The position numbers were made by a program, and so were the translations under genes. Below, piece after piece: positions 1 through 8,591 of a DNA stretch of 16,544 nt. Under the pieces are notes generated by a model that made no database searches, was not told the origin of the DNA, and saw nothing but the letters and a program-made list of their open reading frames with translations. Numbering within the stretch: position 1 is the stretch's first letter; every line of letters begins with the position of its first letter. The stretch comes from Gryganskiella cystojenkinii (taxonomy: Eukaryota; Mortierellomycota; Mortierellomycetes; Mortierellales; Mortierellaceae), in assembly GCA_015852425.1 (NCBI GenBank), contig JAAAIG010000596.1, positions 8,198 to 24,741 on the forward strand, given 5' to 3'.

Positions 1-677
1 AAAAAAAATCCAGGGCAGTCATCATCTTGGGATTCTTTTTACGGAGCTGGGATTGAAGGGATGCATGAAGATAAAAATTGTTGCGGCCACAGATACGGAG
101 GGAACCACAAAAGACGCGGGCGTATAGACGCAAAGCGAGAAAGTGAGAGACAGATAGAGGTCAGAGAACAAGGAGCCAAAGGGGCACAGAGTGAAATCGT
201 GTGTTGTGCCGCCGAAAGAGATTGACGGGAAAGGGGTAAGGTCGTGACATGAAGTTCTCGTTGAACATTGACTGATCTTTTTTTATGTAGGCAGCGCGGA
301 AGGGAGAGACTTCAAACGGACTTTGAGGGGTCCTCGAGGGGATAGGCTCCAGATGCGTAAGAGACAAAGAGAGGGAGAGAATGCAGTAAAGAGAAGGTGA
401 CCAAATGGAATGAAGACGGGGTTGGGTACAAGGGGCTCATTGCCTTCCTTCCTGTCCGTCTGTCTTGTCCGTTTCTTACCTTACCCACAACATTTTTACT
501 CTGTCTTATTTTATACAATAGGAAAGATTCTTGGGTGACCTCACTTTTTATCTTCGTTCTGTTTGTACATTGTCAATGTGGACTGTATCTCTATCAAGAA
601 CGGAGACTTGACAGACTGAAGACCTAACCCATGGCTTTTAAAGCACGAAATAGATTCGCCGGTACCGTTCCTGGTGT

Positions 678-710
678 AGGGGATATGGAGGACGAGGGGA
701 TATGGAGGAC
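678..710. repeat. 17-nt tandem duplication
   Basis: A 16-nt word (AGGGGATATGGAGGAC) occurs at 678-693 and again at 695-710, separated by one base, giving two perfect copies of a 17-nt unit. It lies in the gene-free left region, so it is probably a slippage duplication without a function of its own. Confidence 0.85.
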
Positions 711-1604
711 AGGAGAGAGGAAGAGATAGTGAAAGAGAGTTGAGCAATATCTCTCCCAGAGTTCGCTGTTCGCGATTGTTCATTCTTTTAATAAAAACGT
801 AGTAAAAGTTTATGTGGAGCTTTACACCACGAGACCGTCCTTCCTGGAAGTTGCACATGAACATTTGTTTTATCGTACTATAGACGAAGGAAGGAATCAA
901 GCACACCGACACAATCGACTGTCCGGCGCGTCGTTGTTCCCAACGGAGTTTAAAATCTAGGAGCCACGACAAACAGAAAAAACGGAAAGAAGCACAGAAG
1001 GGAAGGGGAAAAGCAGGGAGACAGCAGACAACGAGAGGCGTTGAAACCACTTTAGAGAAATGGTCCTGCCAACTGTACTGCACCGGTCCTTCTTCTCGGC
1101 CAGGAGGGATCTCGCATGTCTCTCATAGTCAAACGAGAAAAATACGCCCTTATTATAGTACCGTACTTTTGATGCGGCTTTTGACTTGCCCCTGACTCCT
1201 TGTGCGACTTCCAGCCGTGGATCCAGTCTTTCCTCAGGTGACTGTTGCTGCCGTTTGCTACTAGGTACTGGAGTACTATCGTATGATTACCAGAAGGTTT
1301 AAGCCATTACTTTTATTTTTACTCTTTATTATTTTTTATCTTGTGCCAACTACTTCGTCAATTCACTTTGATACCTGGGACCGATTTTTTTTTATTCTTG
1401 GCCCGGCCTGGCACAGCCTGGCTCGGCTCCACTCTAATGTAGCATTCAAACAGATGCATTCATTACATTTACGACAACATGCCAAAAGCGATGTCTGAAT
1501 AGAAGATTATGAAAGAGATCACTTCTGCTGACAATATTCATGTCAAAATGGGGCCAGGCCGGCGACATGGAAAAGGTTACTGTAAACTTTTACTCACAAA
1601 AAAG

Positions 1605-1700
1605 TGACAGGGGATCGACACAAACCAAGAAAAAAAAGTAAATTATTTTCACTCAAAAAAAAAGAATGTTACTCAAATAAAGTAACAAGAGGCCCTGTCA
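1605..1700. repeat. Nested inverted repeats in the GT17 3' flank
   Basis: TGACAGGG at 1605-1612 is the exact reverse complement of CCCTGTCA at 1693-1700. The left arm is preceded by an A run and the right arm is followed by a T run, so the pairing could extend with one unpaired base. Inside the loop, a second perfect 7-bp stem (1667-1673 with 1681-1687) closes a 7-nt loop. The arms are short and the surroundings A/T-rich, so chance is a real alternative. No target-site duplication or transposon terminus is visible. Confidence 0.4.
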
Positions 1701-1720
1701 TTTTTTTTTTTTTTTTTTTT
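1701..1720. repeat. Homopolymer of 20 T (A20 on the minus strand)
   Basis: This is an uninterrupted run of 20 T. Read on the minus strand it is A20, preceded 14 nt upstream by overlapping AATAAA hexamers (1734-1743). That order looks like a genomic copy of a polyadenylated RNA end. It can also be a simple homopolymer, whose length is prone to sequencing error. Confidence 0.9.
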
Positions 1721-1733
1721 GGCTATGCCTCCT

Positions 1734-1743
1734 TTTATTTATT
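1734..1743 (-). terminator. Putative poly(A) signal of the GT17 gene
   Basis: Two overlapping AATAAA hexamers lie on the minus strand at 1734-1739 and 1738-1743, about 270 nt past the stop codon at 2009. Closer AATAAA matches also exist at 1999-2004 and across the stop codon at 2008-2013, so the mRNA could end earlier. The choice cannot be made from sequence alone. Confidence 0.35.
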
Positions 1744-1802
1744 TCACTTTTTTTGGTCATAACGTATCTACAGTTTGTTTACTCTTTCACTTTTTTTGTT
1801 AA

Positions 1803-1818
1803 CAGGGATGAGTCCCTG
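1803..1818. other. Small perfect hairpin
   Basis: CAGGGA (1803-1808) pairs with TCCCTG (1813-1818) around a TGAG tetraloop. It lies in the 3' flank of the GT17 gene. A 6-bp stem is weak evidence of function. Confidence 0.3.
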
Positions 1819-2008
1819 CCCTTTTGGTGATTTTGTGCTACCAAGGACAGTCCCTTTTAGCAGAAGTGGCACTGTAGTCATAGAGAACAGCGCTTTTTTT
1901 GTGGTCACTGAAGATCTGGTTCTCTGTTTGTGACACGAACTACAGCGAAGAGTTTTTCGTGTTCGTAAACGAGTGTTGACTTGTATATTAATAAATTTTT
2001 TATTATTT

Positions 2009-3397
2009 TTATTCTTTCAGGTTCGGTGGAACTGGCGTTACATCCAGGAACCCACCAGTGTCGAACTTGCCAAATCTGTGCAACATGTACTGGTACCGGT
2101 CCCCATTCTCTCTCAGTTCCAGTGGCAAGTCCTTGTTGTTCGGGACATGGATCAGGTCGTCCTCAATTCGGTTGAGAATGTCTCGACCATGACTCGCCTG
2201 GAACACAATATGGTCCTGGGTCTTGAACTCATCCAAGTTGTATTCGTGGTGCGAGAATGACTCGAGTTTCCGCACCACATTGGCCATATTCGGCAGACAA
2301 AACGTACAATGCCAGCAACTGTTATTGAGTGCGGTCAGGTTTGCATTGTTCCTAGCCATACGGAGTTCGTTTCCAGCATTGATCCAGCTTCGATCCATGA
2401 ACCGGTTTAATTCGTAGACTTCGCCTGCTGTCTTAAGACCCTTTTCGATGGCGACTTTGTCCGTTTCTGCATTGTAGAGGGCGGAGTTCTCGTGGCGATA
2501 TCGAAGCAAGACTGGACCTCCTACGTCAAGGAACTGGACTTTGTATTCGAATGACATCTCGTGAAAATTGCAGTTAAGGCGATAGAGATCCTTATCCTTC
2601 GGAACGACCATGTCGGGGTCTTGTTGTTCCTCCCCTCCAGTTTCTACAGCATAATATCGTCCTGCATCCGTGGTCGAGGTCAGGGACCGGATTACACTCG
2701 AACGAGGAATCTCGTCCAAATCTGAAATGATGATCCAGTCGCCCTCCTCTGGTTTCAGTTGCTCAAACAGGGTCAAGAGTGCCGTGTTCCGTTCAAAGAC
2801 CTCGACTTCCCATCCATACCAGAGAATACGCTCATCGCGAATCCGTTGCATTTCGACATCGGGCATGCGAGGGAGAACCATATGGGTGATCTTGTGCGCG
2901 TATTTCTTGAATCGTGCCCGGTTCTCATAATAGTATAGCGGTTTTGGATTCCGTTTAAAGGTCTCCTCGGCTTCGACAATGACGAACTGATCGACGACAT
3001 GTTCCAGTTCCCGTAACCGAATCTCAAGCATGTCCATTTCATCGTTGCACGTAAAGAGATCATAGACTTTTGGCTTCCTGTTCGCTATCGGCTCAGAAGG
3101 AGGCGATTGCTGGTCCGTTGGCGATGATGGAGTTGTTTCTTGGTGGACTGGGGACTTGTGTTCGAGGATGGTCGAGTTTGTGGCCGGCTTGTTCGTGTGT
3201 GTAGGTCTCGGGGGCTCTGTTTGTAATGGTGGAGTTATTTCTTGGTGGAATGGGGGCGTGTATTTAAAGAGGGTCGGGGGTTTGGTCGGCTCGTTCGCAT
3301 GCATAGGTCTCGGGGTCTGTATGCGTGGCTCTGAGGGAAGGGAAGAACGACGGACCAGGAGCAGGAGGACTAGACATAAAGTGGTGGCTGTCACCAT
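2009..3397 (-). CDS. Glycosyltransferase family 17 (beta-1,4-N-acetylglucosaminyltransferase type)
   Basis: This intronless gene encodes 462 residues. Family GT17, typified by animal MGAT3, transfers N-acetylglucosamine from UDP-GlcNAc to the core of N-glycans in the Golgi; the fungal acceptor is not known to me. The N-terminus has a hydrophobic segment (about residues 3-15) with almost no cytosolic tail, acting as signal anchor or signal peptide. A Pro/Thr-rich stem (about 20-108) with an internal duplication follows. The catalytic domain starts at VYDLFTCNDEMDMLEIRLRELE (written only to residue 120 here: VYDLFTCNDE). It contains the metal-binding DxD in ISDLDEIP (residues 224-231; D226, D228), the CWHCTFCLP block (361-369) and SFSHHEYN (380-387), all matching the family pattern. 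NxS/T sites lie at N74, N353 and N358. The ATG has G at -3 and +4, and a TGA lies in frame 45 nt upstream, which fixes the start. Precise acceptor specificity is an inference. Confidence 0.93.
   Translation of the reverse strand: MVTATTLCLVLLLLVRRSSLPSEPRIQTPRPMHANEPTKPPTLFKYTPPFHQEITPPLQTEPPRPTHTNKPATNSTILEHKSPVHQETTPSSPTDQQSPPSEPIANRKPKVYDLFTCNDEMDMLEIRLRELEHVVDQFVIVEAEETFKRNPKPLYYYENRARFKKYAHKITHMVLPRMPDVEMQRIRDERILWYGWEVEVFERNTALLTLFEQLKPEEGDWIIISDLDEIPRSSVIRSLTSTTDAGRYYAVETGGEEQQDPDMVVPKDKDLYRLNCNFHEMSFEYKVQFLDVGGPVLLRYRHENSALYNAETDKVAIEKGLKTAGEVYELNRFMDRSWINAGNELRMARNNANLTALNNSCWHCTFCLPNMANVVRKLESFSHHEYNLDEFKTQDHIVFQASHGRDILNRIEDDLIHVPNNKDLPLELRENGDRYQYMLHRFGKFDTGGFLDVTPVPPNLKE
3113..3316 (-). 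repeat. Duplicated 34-residue stem segment in the GT17 protein
   Basis: Residues 28-61 and 62-95 of the GT17 protein align without gaps (TPRPMHANEP against PPRPTHTNKP, FHQEIT against VHQETT). The DNA shows the same 102-nt spacing: two near-identical words start at 3129 and 3231. The copies have diverged but stay in frame. They fall in the Pro/Thr-rich stem between membrane anchor and catalytic domain, so the duplication lengthens the stem without touching the active site. Confidence 0.85.
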
Positions 3398-3407
3398 GGC
3401 TTGCCTC

Positions 3408-3443
3408 CTAGATAAGAATGTCGTTGGATGGGATGTAAGTCAT
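3408..3443 (-). other. Upstream ORF in the GT17 leader
   Basis: On the minus strand an ATG (3443-3441) opens an 11-codon frame (MTYIPSNDILI) that stops at TAG (3410-3408), ten nt before the GT17 start codon. It sits in a different frame from the main ORF. If the transcript starts further upstream, ribosomes must pass or translate it, which would lower GT17 translation. The transcription start is unknown. Confidence 0.45.
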
Positions 3444-4152
3444 TGCTGTGATAAATAATCAATTTACGGCAAGAAGGGGCAGTGGCAAGAGGAGAAGAGA
3501 AGGAGGGGGATTGAGACTCTTGAGGATGGGTAGGAGGTCGAGTAAGAGGGTTTCGTGGCGCACTGCAGCGAGGAATCGTCGATAAACGGCATTCCGAACC
3601 TCCTCTTTTTTTTATTTTTTTACCTTTTTGTCGTTCTTTTCCCTAGGCCGGGAAACGAGTGGGATAGCATGGTCAAGAGGAAATCGTTGTGAGATTGAAA
3701 TGAGGGAGGGAGAAATGAGGATGGGGAACAAAGAATTGTACATGTACTTTCAATATTTGAACGAAAGGGAAGAGAAGGGCAAGGGTTATGATCCGAGCCT
3801 GATTCCAATCAAAAGCGACGGTCGGAGGGCAAGGGGCTCATTCCAACAATTTTGGACTGTTGTGAGCAACTGGATTTTTGTGCCTTAACCATGCGGAGCT
3901 AGAATGTTATTTGGAGTACCCTGAGCAGCCTCGAGGGGTTAGTTCTCATTCGCTTTCAATATTAAATTAACGACACAAATATTGGTTGTGGACACGACTT
4001 TAAGGTAGAGTCTAACACTGAAGATTGGGCCTTCGCAAAAGAATATTGGACCACGGAAAAACACTTCCCTGTGGGCTCGTTACATAAGGTACAGATGCGG
4101 ATAGTTCGGATAAAAAAAAAGCTCGTTTTGTTACATATGTCGGCTCGACTTT

Positions 4153-4179
4153 GCACGTGCTTCGGCGTTTGGTCACATG
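4153..4179. promoter_or_regulatory. E-box sites upstream of SF3B1
   Basis: GCACGTGC at 4153-4160 is a perfect palindrome with a CACGTG E-box core (4154-4159), the class bound by bHLH factors such as Pho4 and Cbf1. A second E-box type, CACATG within TCACATGA, follows at 4174-4179. Both lie about 260-280 nt upstream of the SF3B1 start codon. Binding is inferred from the motifs only. Confidence 0.4.
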
Positions 4180-4187
4180 ACTAAATG

Positions 4188-4195
4188 TGACGTCA
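4188..4195. promoter_or_regulatory. CRE/ATF-type site (TGACGTCA)
   Basis: TGACGTCA is the full palindromic bZIP (CREB/ATF) site. It lies 239 nt upstream of the SF3B1 ATG and 14 nt past the second E-box start. A perfect 8-nt site in a non-coding region next to E-boxes is suggestive of a core promoter module; which factor binds is unknown. Confidence 0.5.
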
Positions 4196-4434
4196 TCATT
4201 TTTCGATTTAATGAGGGTGCTCCTCGATCGGTGGATTTAAGTCTTTCAAATCAACATCGCCTTCCTTCGAGGACGAACAACAACAGGACCAGGAAGACGC
4301 ACTAAACCGGACTATCACTACGCCCCCCTTCCCTTTACTGTCGCTGCGCCCTCAGCATTGTCCCTTCATTTCATCCCTTCTCTTTTTTGAATCTGAGCCT
4401 TTTTAAATAACTCACCAATCACGTTACAATCACA

Positions 4435-7400
4435 ATGGCCGATGGTAAGGATAACAAGCTCAATCTCACACTCGATTCAGGCAAACAGACAAAGAACCAC
4501 GAAACTAATCCACATCGTCATACAATAGATATCAGTGCACAGATCAAAGCCGAGCAGGAAAAGAGGGCTCGAGACAAGACAACACAGCGTGAAGACACGC
4601 GCGTGTCCTTGACCGGTCATGGTTACGATACTGACATCTACGGCAGCGGAGACAAGTACGAAGGATACACAACGTCTCTCCCCATGGACGACGACGAAGA
4701 AGAAGACGAGCTCTCCAAGCGTGCTGCTCAGAACTCGAGAAAGCTGGCGTCCTATACTGCTCCCAAAGAGGTCTATGCGCACTTGGCCTCTGTCGACGAC
4801 GAAAACGATACCGATCCTTTTGCATCACGGACAGGATCAAAGGCGATCGCCGACCGAGAGGATGACTACCACAAGCGCCGTAACAACCGTGTCCTCTCGC
4901 CCTCCAGACAGGATCCCTTTGCTAAGAACCAGGGTGGGGACGCTGCATCAGAGGCAAGATCTTACGCCGAGGTCATGAGGGAGGCGGAGCTCGAGCGGGA
5001 ACAACAAAGAGTCATGCAAAAGATTGCGGAAAAGAAAAAGGAGGCACAAAAGTCTACCGGACAAGATGCGCCACCGCCGCCTACGCCCACAGGACGAAAG
5101 AGACGTTGGGATGTGGCCACGCCTGTCGTCGCCCCCGCCGCTACTTCTTCATGGAACGAACCTGACGACCATGTTGCCGCACCAACCAACCGATGGGAGG
5201 AGACACCGAAGGCCGATGTCAAGAAGAGGAATCGTTGGGATGAGACTCCTGTTGCAAGTAGCACCTCATCATGGGACGCCACACCAAGAGCCTCAGGAGT
5301 CACGGAAACACCAACATCAAAACGCTCTCGCTGGGACGAAACACCTGTTGCGCCTTCGGGCATGTTTGGTGCAACTCCCATGGGAGCTGGCATGATGACC
5401 CCCAACATGGCTGTACCAATGACACCCGACGCTATGAACGCACAACGATGGGAGCATGAGATCGATATGCGCAATCGCCCTCTCTCCGACGAAGATCTAG
5501 ATGCCATGTTCCCAACGACCGGCTACAGAATTCTTGAGCAGCCCACGACTTATCAGCCTATCCGTACTCCCGGCCGTAAGCTCACAGCGACACCTACGCC
5601 TTATGCCGGCAACGGCTTCATGATGCAGGATGAGAACTTGAAGCAGAATTACGGCATTGCGCCAACAGAACTCGAGGTCCCTGGAGGCGGAAATCTCCCT
5701 TACTTCAAGCAAGAGGATATGCAGCATTTCGGTAAGCTGCTGGACGAGAAGGACGAATCTGCCATGTCAGCTGAGGATATCAAGGAGCGCAAGATCATGC
5801 GCTTGTTGCTCAAGATCAAGAATGGTACACCACCTATGCGCAAGGCAGCCCTTCGAACCATCACAGATAAGGCCCGCGACTTTGGTCCAGGACCACTCTT
5901 CAACCAGATCTTGCCTCTTCTCATGTCGCCTACACTCGAGGATCAGGAGCGTCATTTACTGGTCAAGGTCATCGACAGAATCCTGTACAAGTTGGATGAT
6001 CTCGTTCGTCCCTTTGTCCACAAAATTCTTGTCGTTATCGAGCCTCTTTTGATTGATGAGGATTACTATGCTCGTGTGGAGGGCCGAGAAATTATCAGTA
6101 ACTTGAGTAAGGCCGCAGGATTAGCGACCATGATCGCGACGATGCGACCTGATATCGACCACGCGGACGAGTATGTGCGAAACACGACAGCGAGAGCCTT
6201 TTCTGTCGTTGCCTCTGCCCTCGGTATCCCAGCACTTTTGCCTTTCTTGAAGGCTGTGTGCAACAGTAAAAAGTCGTGGCAAGCCCGCCACACTGGTATC
6301 AAGATTGTCCAGCAGATTGCCATTCTACTGGGATGCGCTATTCTCCCTCACTTGAAGAACTTGGTCGATGCCATTGCCGGTGGTCTCGAGGTAAGCCTGT
6401 CTTTATGATACAAAATTGATAGTTAACAATCTTATATAGTCTTTTATTTTCTTCGCCAGATACTAATCTCGATTCAAATATCTTTACTGTTCTTAGGACG
6501 AACAACAAAAAGTCAGGACAATCACATCTCTCGCCATTGCAGCCTTGGCCGAGGCTGCTCACCCCTATGGTATTGAATCGTTCGATTCAGTACTCGAGCC
6601 TCTCTGGAAGGGTATCCGTCAACATCGTGGAAAGGGCCTCGCTGCGTTCTTGAAGGCTATCGGTTATATCATTCCTTTGATGGATGCCGAATACGCCAAC
6701 AACTTTACAAAGGAGGTCATGCCAACGCTTATCCGAGAGTTCCAGTCCCCAGACGAGGAGATGAAGAAGATTGTGCTCAAGGTTGTGAAGCAGTGCGCAG
6801 GAACGGACGGTGTCACGCCTCAGTATATCAAAGAGGAGATCTTGCCAGAGTTTTTCAAGAACTTTTGGGTCCGTCGTATGGCTTTGGATCGTAGAAACTA
6901 CAAGCAGTTGGTGGAGACGACTGTCGAGTTGGCCCAAAAGGTTGGCGTGTCTGAAATTGTCTCCAGGATTGTCGAGGACCTCAAGGATGAGTCTGAGCCT
7001 TACCGAAAGATGGTCATGGAGACGATCGAGAAGGTGGTCTCTCAACTCGGTGCCGCTGATGTCGATGGTCGTTTGGAGGAGGTTTTGATCGACGGTATCT
7101 TGTATGCGTTCCAGGAACAGACTGTCGAAGACATTGTCATGTTGAACGGGTTCGGTACTGTTGTCAACGCCCTCGGTTTCCGCAGTAAGGCTTACTTGCC
7201 TCAGATCACATCGACCATTCTTTGGCGTTTGAACAACAAGTCGGCCAAGGTTCGTCAACAGGCCGCGGATCTGATCTCTCGAATCGCCGTCGTTATGAGG
7301 ACATGTGGAGAGGAAAAGCTTATGGGTCATCTCGGTTTGGTCTTGTTCGAGTACTTGGGAGAGGAGTACCCCGAAGTTTTGGGATCGATTCTTGGAGCTC

Positions 7401-8539
7401 TGAAGGCGATCGTGAATGTGATCGGTATGAGCAGTATGACGCCGCCTATCAAGGATCTGTTGCCTCGCTTGACGCCGATCTTGAAGAACCGACACGAGAA
7501 GGTTCAAGAAAACAACATTGATCTTGTAGGTCGTATCGCGGATCGTGGAGCCGAGTTTGTGAGCGCAAGAGAGTGGATGAGAGTCTGTTTCGAGCTGCTG
7601 GATATGCTCAAGGCCCACAAGAAGGGAATTCGACGTGCGGCCGTCAACACTTTTGGTTACATTGCCAAGGCGATTGGACCTCAGGATGTGCTGGCAACGC
7701 TGCTCAATAACTTGAAGGTTCAGGAACGTCAGAACCGTGTCTGTACGACTGTCGCTATTGCTATCGTCGCCGAGACGTGCGCACCATTTACGGTTTTGCC
7801 CGCGTTGATGAACGAGTACCGTGTACCAGAACTCAACGTCCAGAACGGTGTCTTGAAGGTAAGAGGAAGAAGAAGATCGATGAAAAGTATTTTCCGACTT
7901 GAAATCGATATGCTGAAACTGATAACTAATATCTATTTGCAATTTATTTGTCACTGGCGATTAGTCTCTGGCCTGGGTGTTCGAGTACATTGGAGAGATG
8001 GGCAAAGATTACATCTACGCTGTTACACCACTGCTGGAGGATGCGCTCATGGATCGTGATCTTGTTCATCGTCAAACAGCGTGCACGACAGTCAAGCGTA
8101 AGTCCATATCACTGTTTTTGACACGTTTTTTTAATTAAAGGAAAAGAAGAAAAGAAAAAAGGACTCAAAACTAACCTCTCCTCTCTGTAATGTCTCTACT
8201 ATAGACATGTCCCTGGGCGTGGTTGGTTTGGGGTGCGAGGATGCGTTATTGCATTTGCTCAACTTTGTCTGGCCTAACATCTTTGAGACATCACCCCATG
8301 TGATTAATGCCGTTATGGACGCTATCGAAGGTCTTGCTGTTGCATTGGGACCGGCGACGATTCTGCAGTATGTTGTGCAGGGCCTGTTCCACCCAGCAAG
8401 AAAGGTCCGCGAGATTTACTGGAAGATCTACAACAACATGTACATTGGAGCACAGGACGGAGTGATCCCGTTCTATCCCTCGATCGATAACGACGAAAAG
8501 AACACGTACCGACGGTCAGAGTTGTTCTATGTTGTTTAA
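4435..8539 (+). CDS. Splicing factor 3B subunit 1 (SF3b155/Hsh155)
   Basis: The exons are 4435-6390, 6497-7858, 7965-8097 and 8205-8539 (1261 residues). The product is the HEAT-repeat scaffold of SF3b in the nuclear U2 snRNP and clamps the branch-site helix during spliceosome assembly. The N-terminal region carries U2AF-ligand motifs of the RWDETP type (W225, W254, W268, W300; also W240, W280, W339) with many Thr-Pro pairs. Residues about 350-392 match the SF3B6/p14-binding segment ([20 protein letters not shown]). HEAT repeats run from about 450 to the end. From the hotspot region to the C-terminus every residue checked is offset by exactly 43 from human SF3B1, and total length also differs by 43 (1261 against 1304). 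The ATG has A at -3 and G at +4. All junctions are GT/AG and restore strongly conserved sequence. Regulation may involve the upstream CRE and E-boxes. Confidence 0.98.
6391..6496 (+). other. SF3B1 intron 1
   Basis: A 106-nt phase-0 intron, GTAAGC...TTAG, with a near-perfect branch site TACTAAT at 6461-6467 about 30 nt before the acceptor. Splicing joins GGLE to DEQQKVRT, the conserved junction expected in this family. Confidence 0.95.
7859..7964 (+). other. SF3B1 intron 2
   Basis: A 106-nt phase-0 intron, GTAAGA...TTAG, with branch site AACTAAT at 7924-7930. Splicing joins NGVLK to [16 protein letters not shown] as in other SF3B1 proteins. Without splicing the frame runs on and shifts relative to exon 3. 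Confidence 0.95.
8098..8204 (+). other. SF3B1 intron 3
   Basis: A 107-nt phase-1 intron, GTAAGT...ATAG, with branch site AACTAAC at 8169-8175. It splits the His codon that precedes [15 protein letters not shown]. Confidence 0.95.
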
Positions 8540-8585
8540 AGGTCTTGATGACTCCTAGAGAGAGATAGGAATGGCATAGGGCTCG

Positions 8586-8591
8586 AATAAA
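8586..8591 (+). terminator. Poly(A) signal of SF3B1
   Basis: AATAAA lies 46 nt after the TAA stop codon, with a second overlapping AATAA just after it. Position and sequence fit the 3' end of the SF3B1 mRNA. Confidence 0.7.

Larger units (their letters stand above)
1..1700. other. Region without a supportable gene
   Basis: I see no convincing gene here. Open frames exist on both strands, the longest 180 codons on the minus strand at 541-1083, but their translations are low in complexity and match no family I know. Positions 100-420 are purine-rich on the plus strand, so pyrimidine-rich on the minus strand, like the leaders of genes in this window. A leftward gene could therefore start near the left edge: two ATG codons lie at 20-25 (minus), with only about eight codons left before the edge. 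That is too little to call. Positions 1500-1760 are A/T-run rich and contain small inverted repeats, listed separately. Confidence 0.5.
3398..4434. promoter_or_regulatory. Divergent intergenic region between GT17 and SF3B1
   Basis: About 1.04 kb separates the two start codons, and the genes run away from each other. The GT17-proximal part (3476-3560) is purine-rich on the plus strand, so the GT17 leader is pyrimidine-rich. The SF3B1-proximal part has a pyrimidine-rich tract (about 4320-4390) just before the start codon. A cluster of palindromic bZIP/bHLH-type sites lies at 4153-4195. An 86-codon plus-strand frame at 3628-3888 has an unremarkable, charged translation and is not called a gene. 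Confidence 0.6.

Noticed and set aside
20..25. Start of a leftward gene at the left edge (tandem ATG on the minus strand)
   Set aside because: Only about eight codons (MMTALDFF) remain before the edge, and the upstream pyrimidine-rich sequence is suggestive but not diagnostic.
541..1083. 180-codon minus-strand open frame
   Set aside because: The translation is low in complexity, rich in Leu, Ser, Phe and Cys from pyrimidine-rich DNA, with no recognisable motif and no supported splice or 3' signals. Most likely a chance frame.
1403..1562. 10-bp inverted repeat (CCGGCCTGGC at 1403-1412, complement at 1553-1562)
   Set aside because: The arms do not extend, are 140 nt apart and are GC-rich in an otherwise AT-rich stretch. 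No target duplication was seen, so I do not call a MITE.
3628..3888. 86-codon plus-strand open frame in the divergent intergenic region
   Set aside because: The translation is charged and compositionally biased by purine-rich DNA. Nothing indicates a conserved protein.
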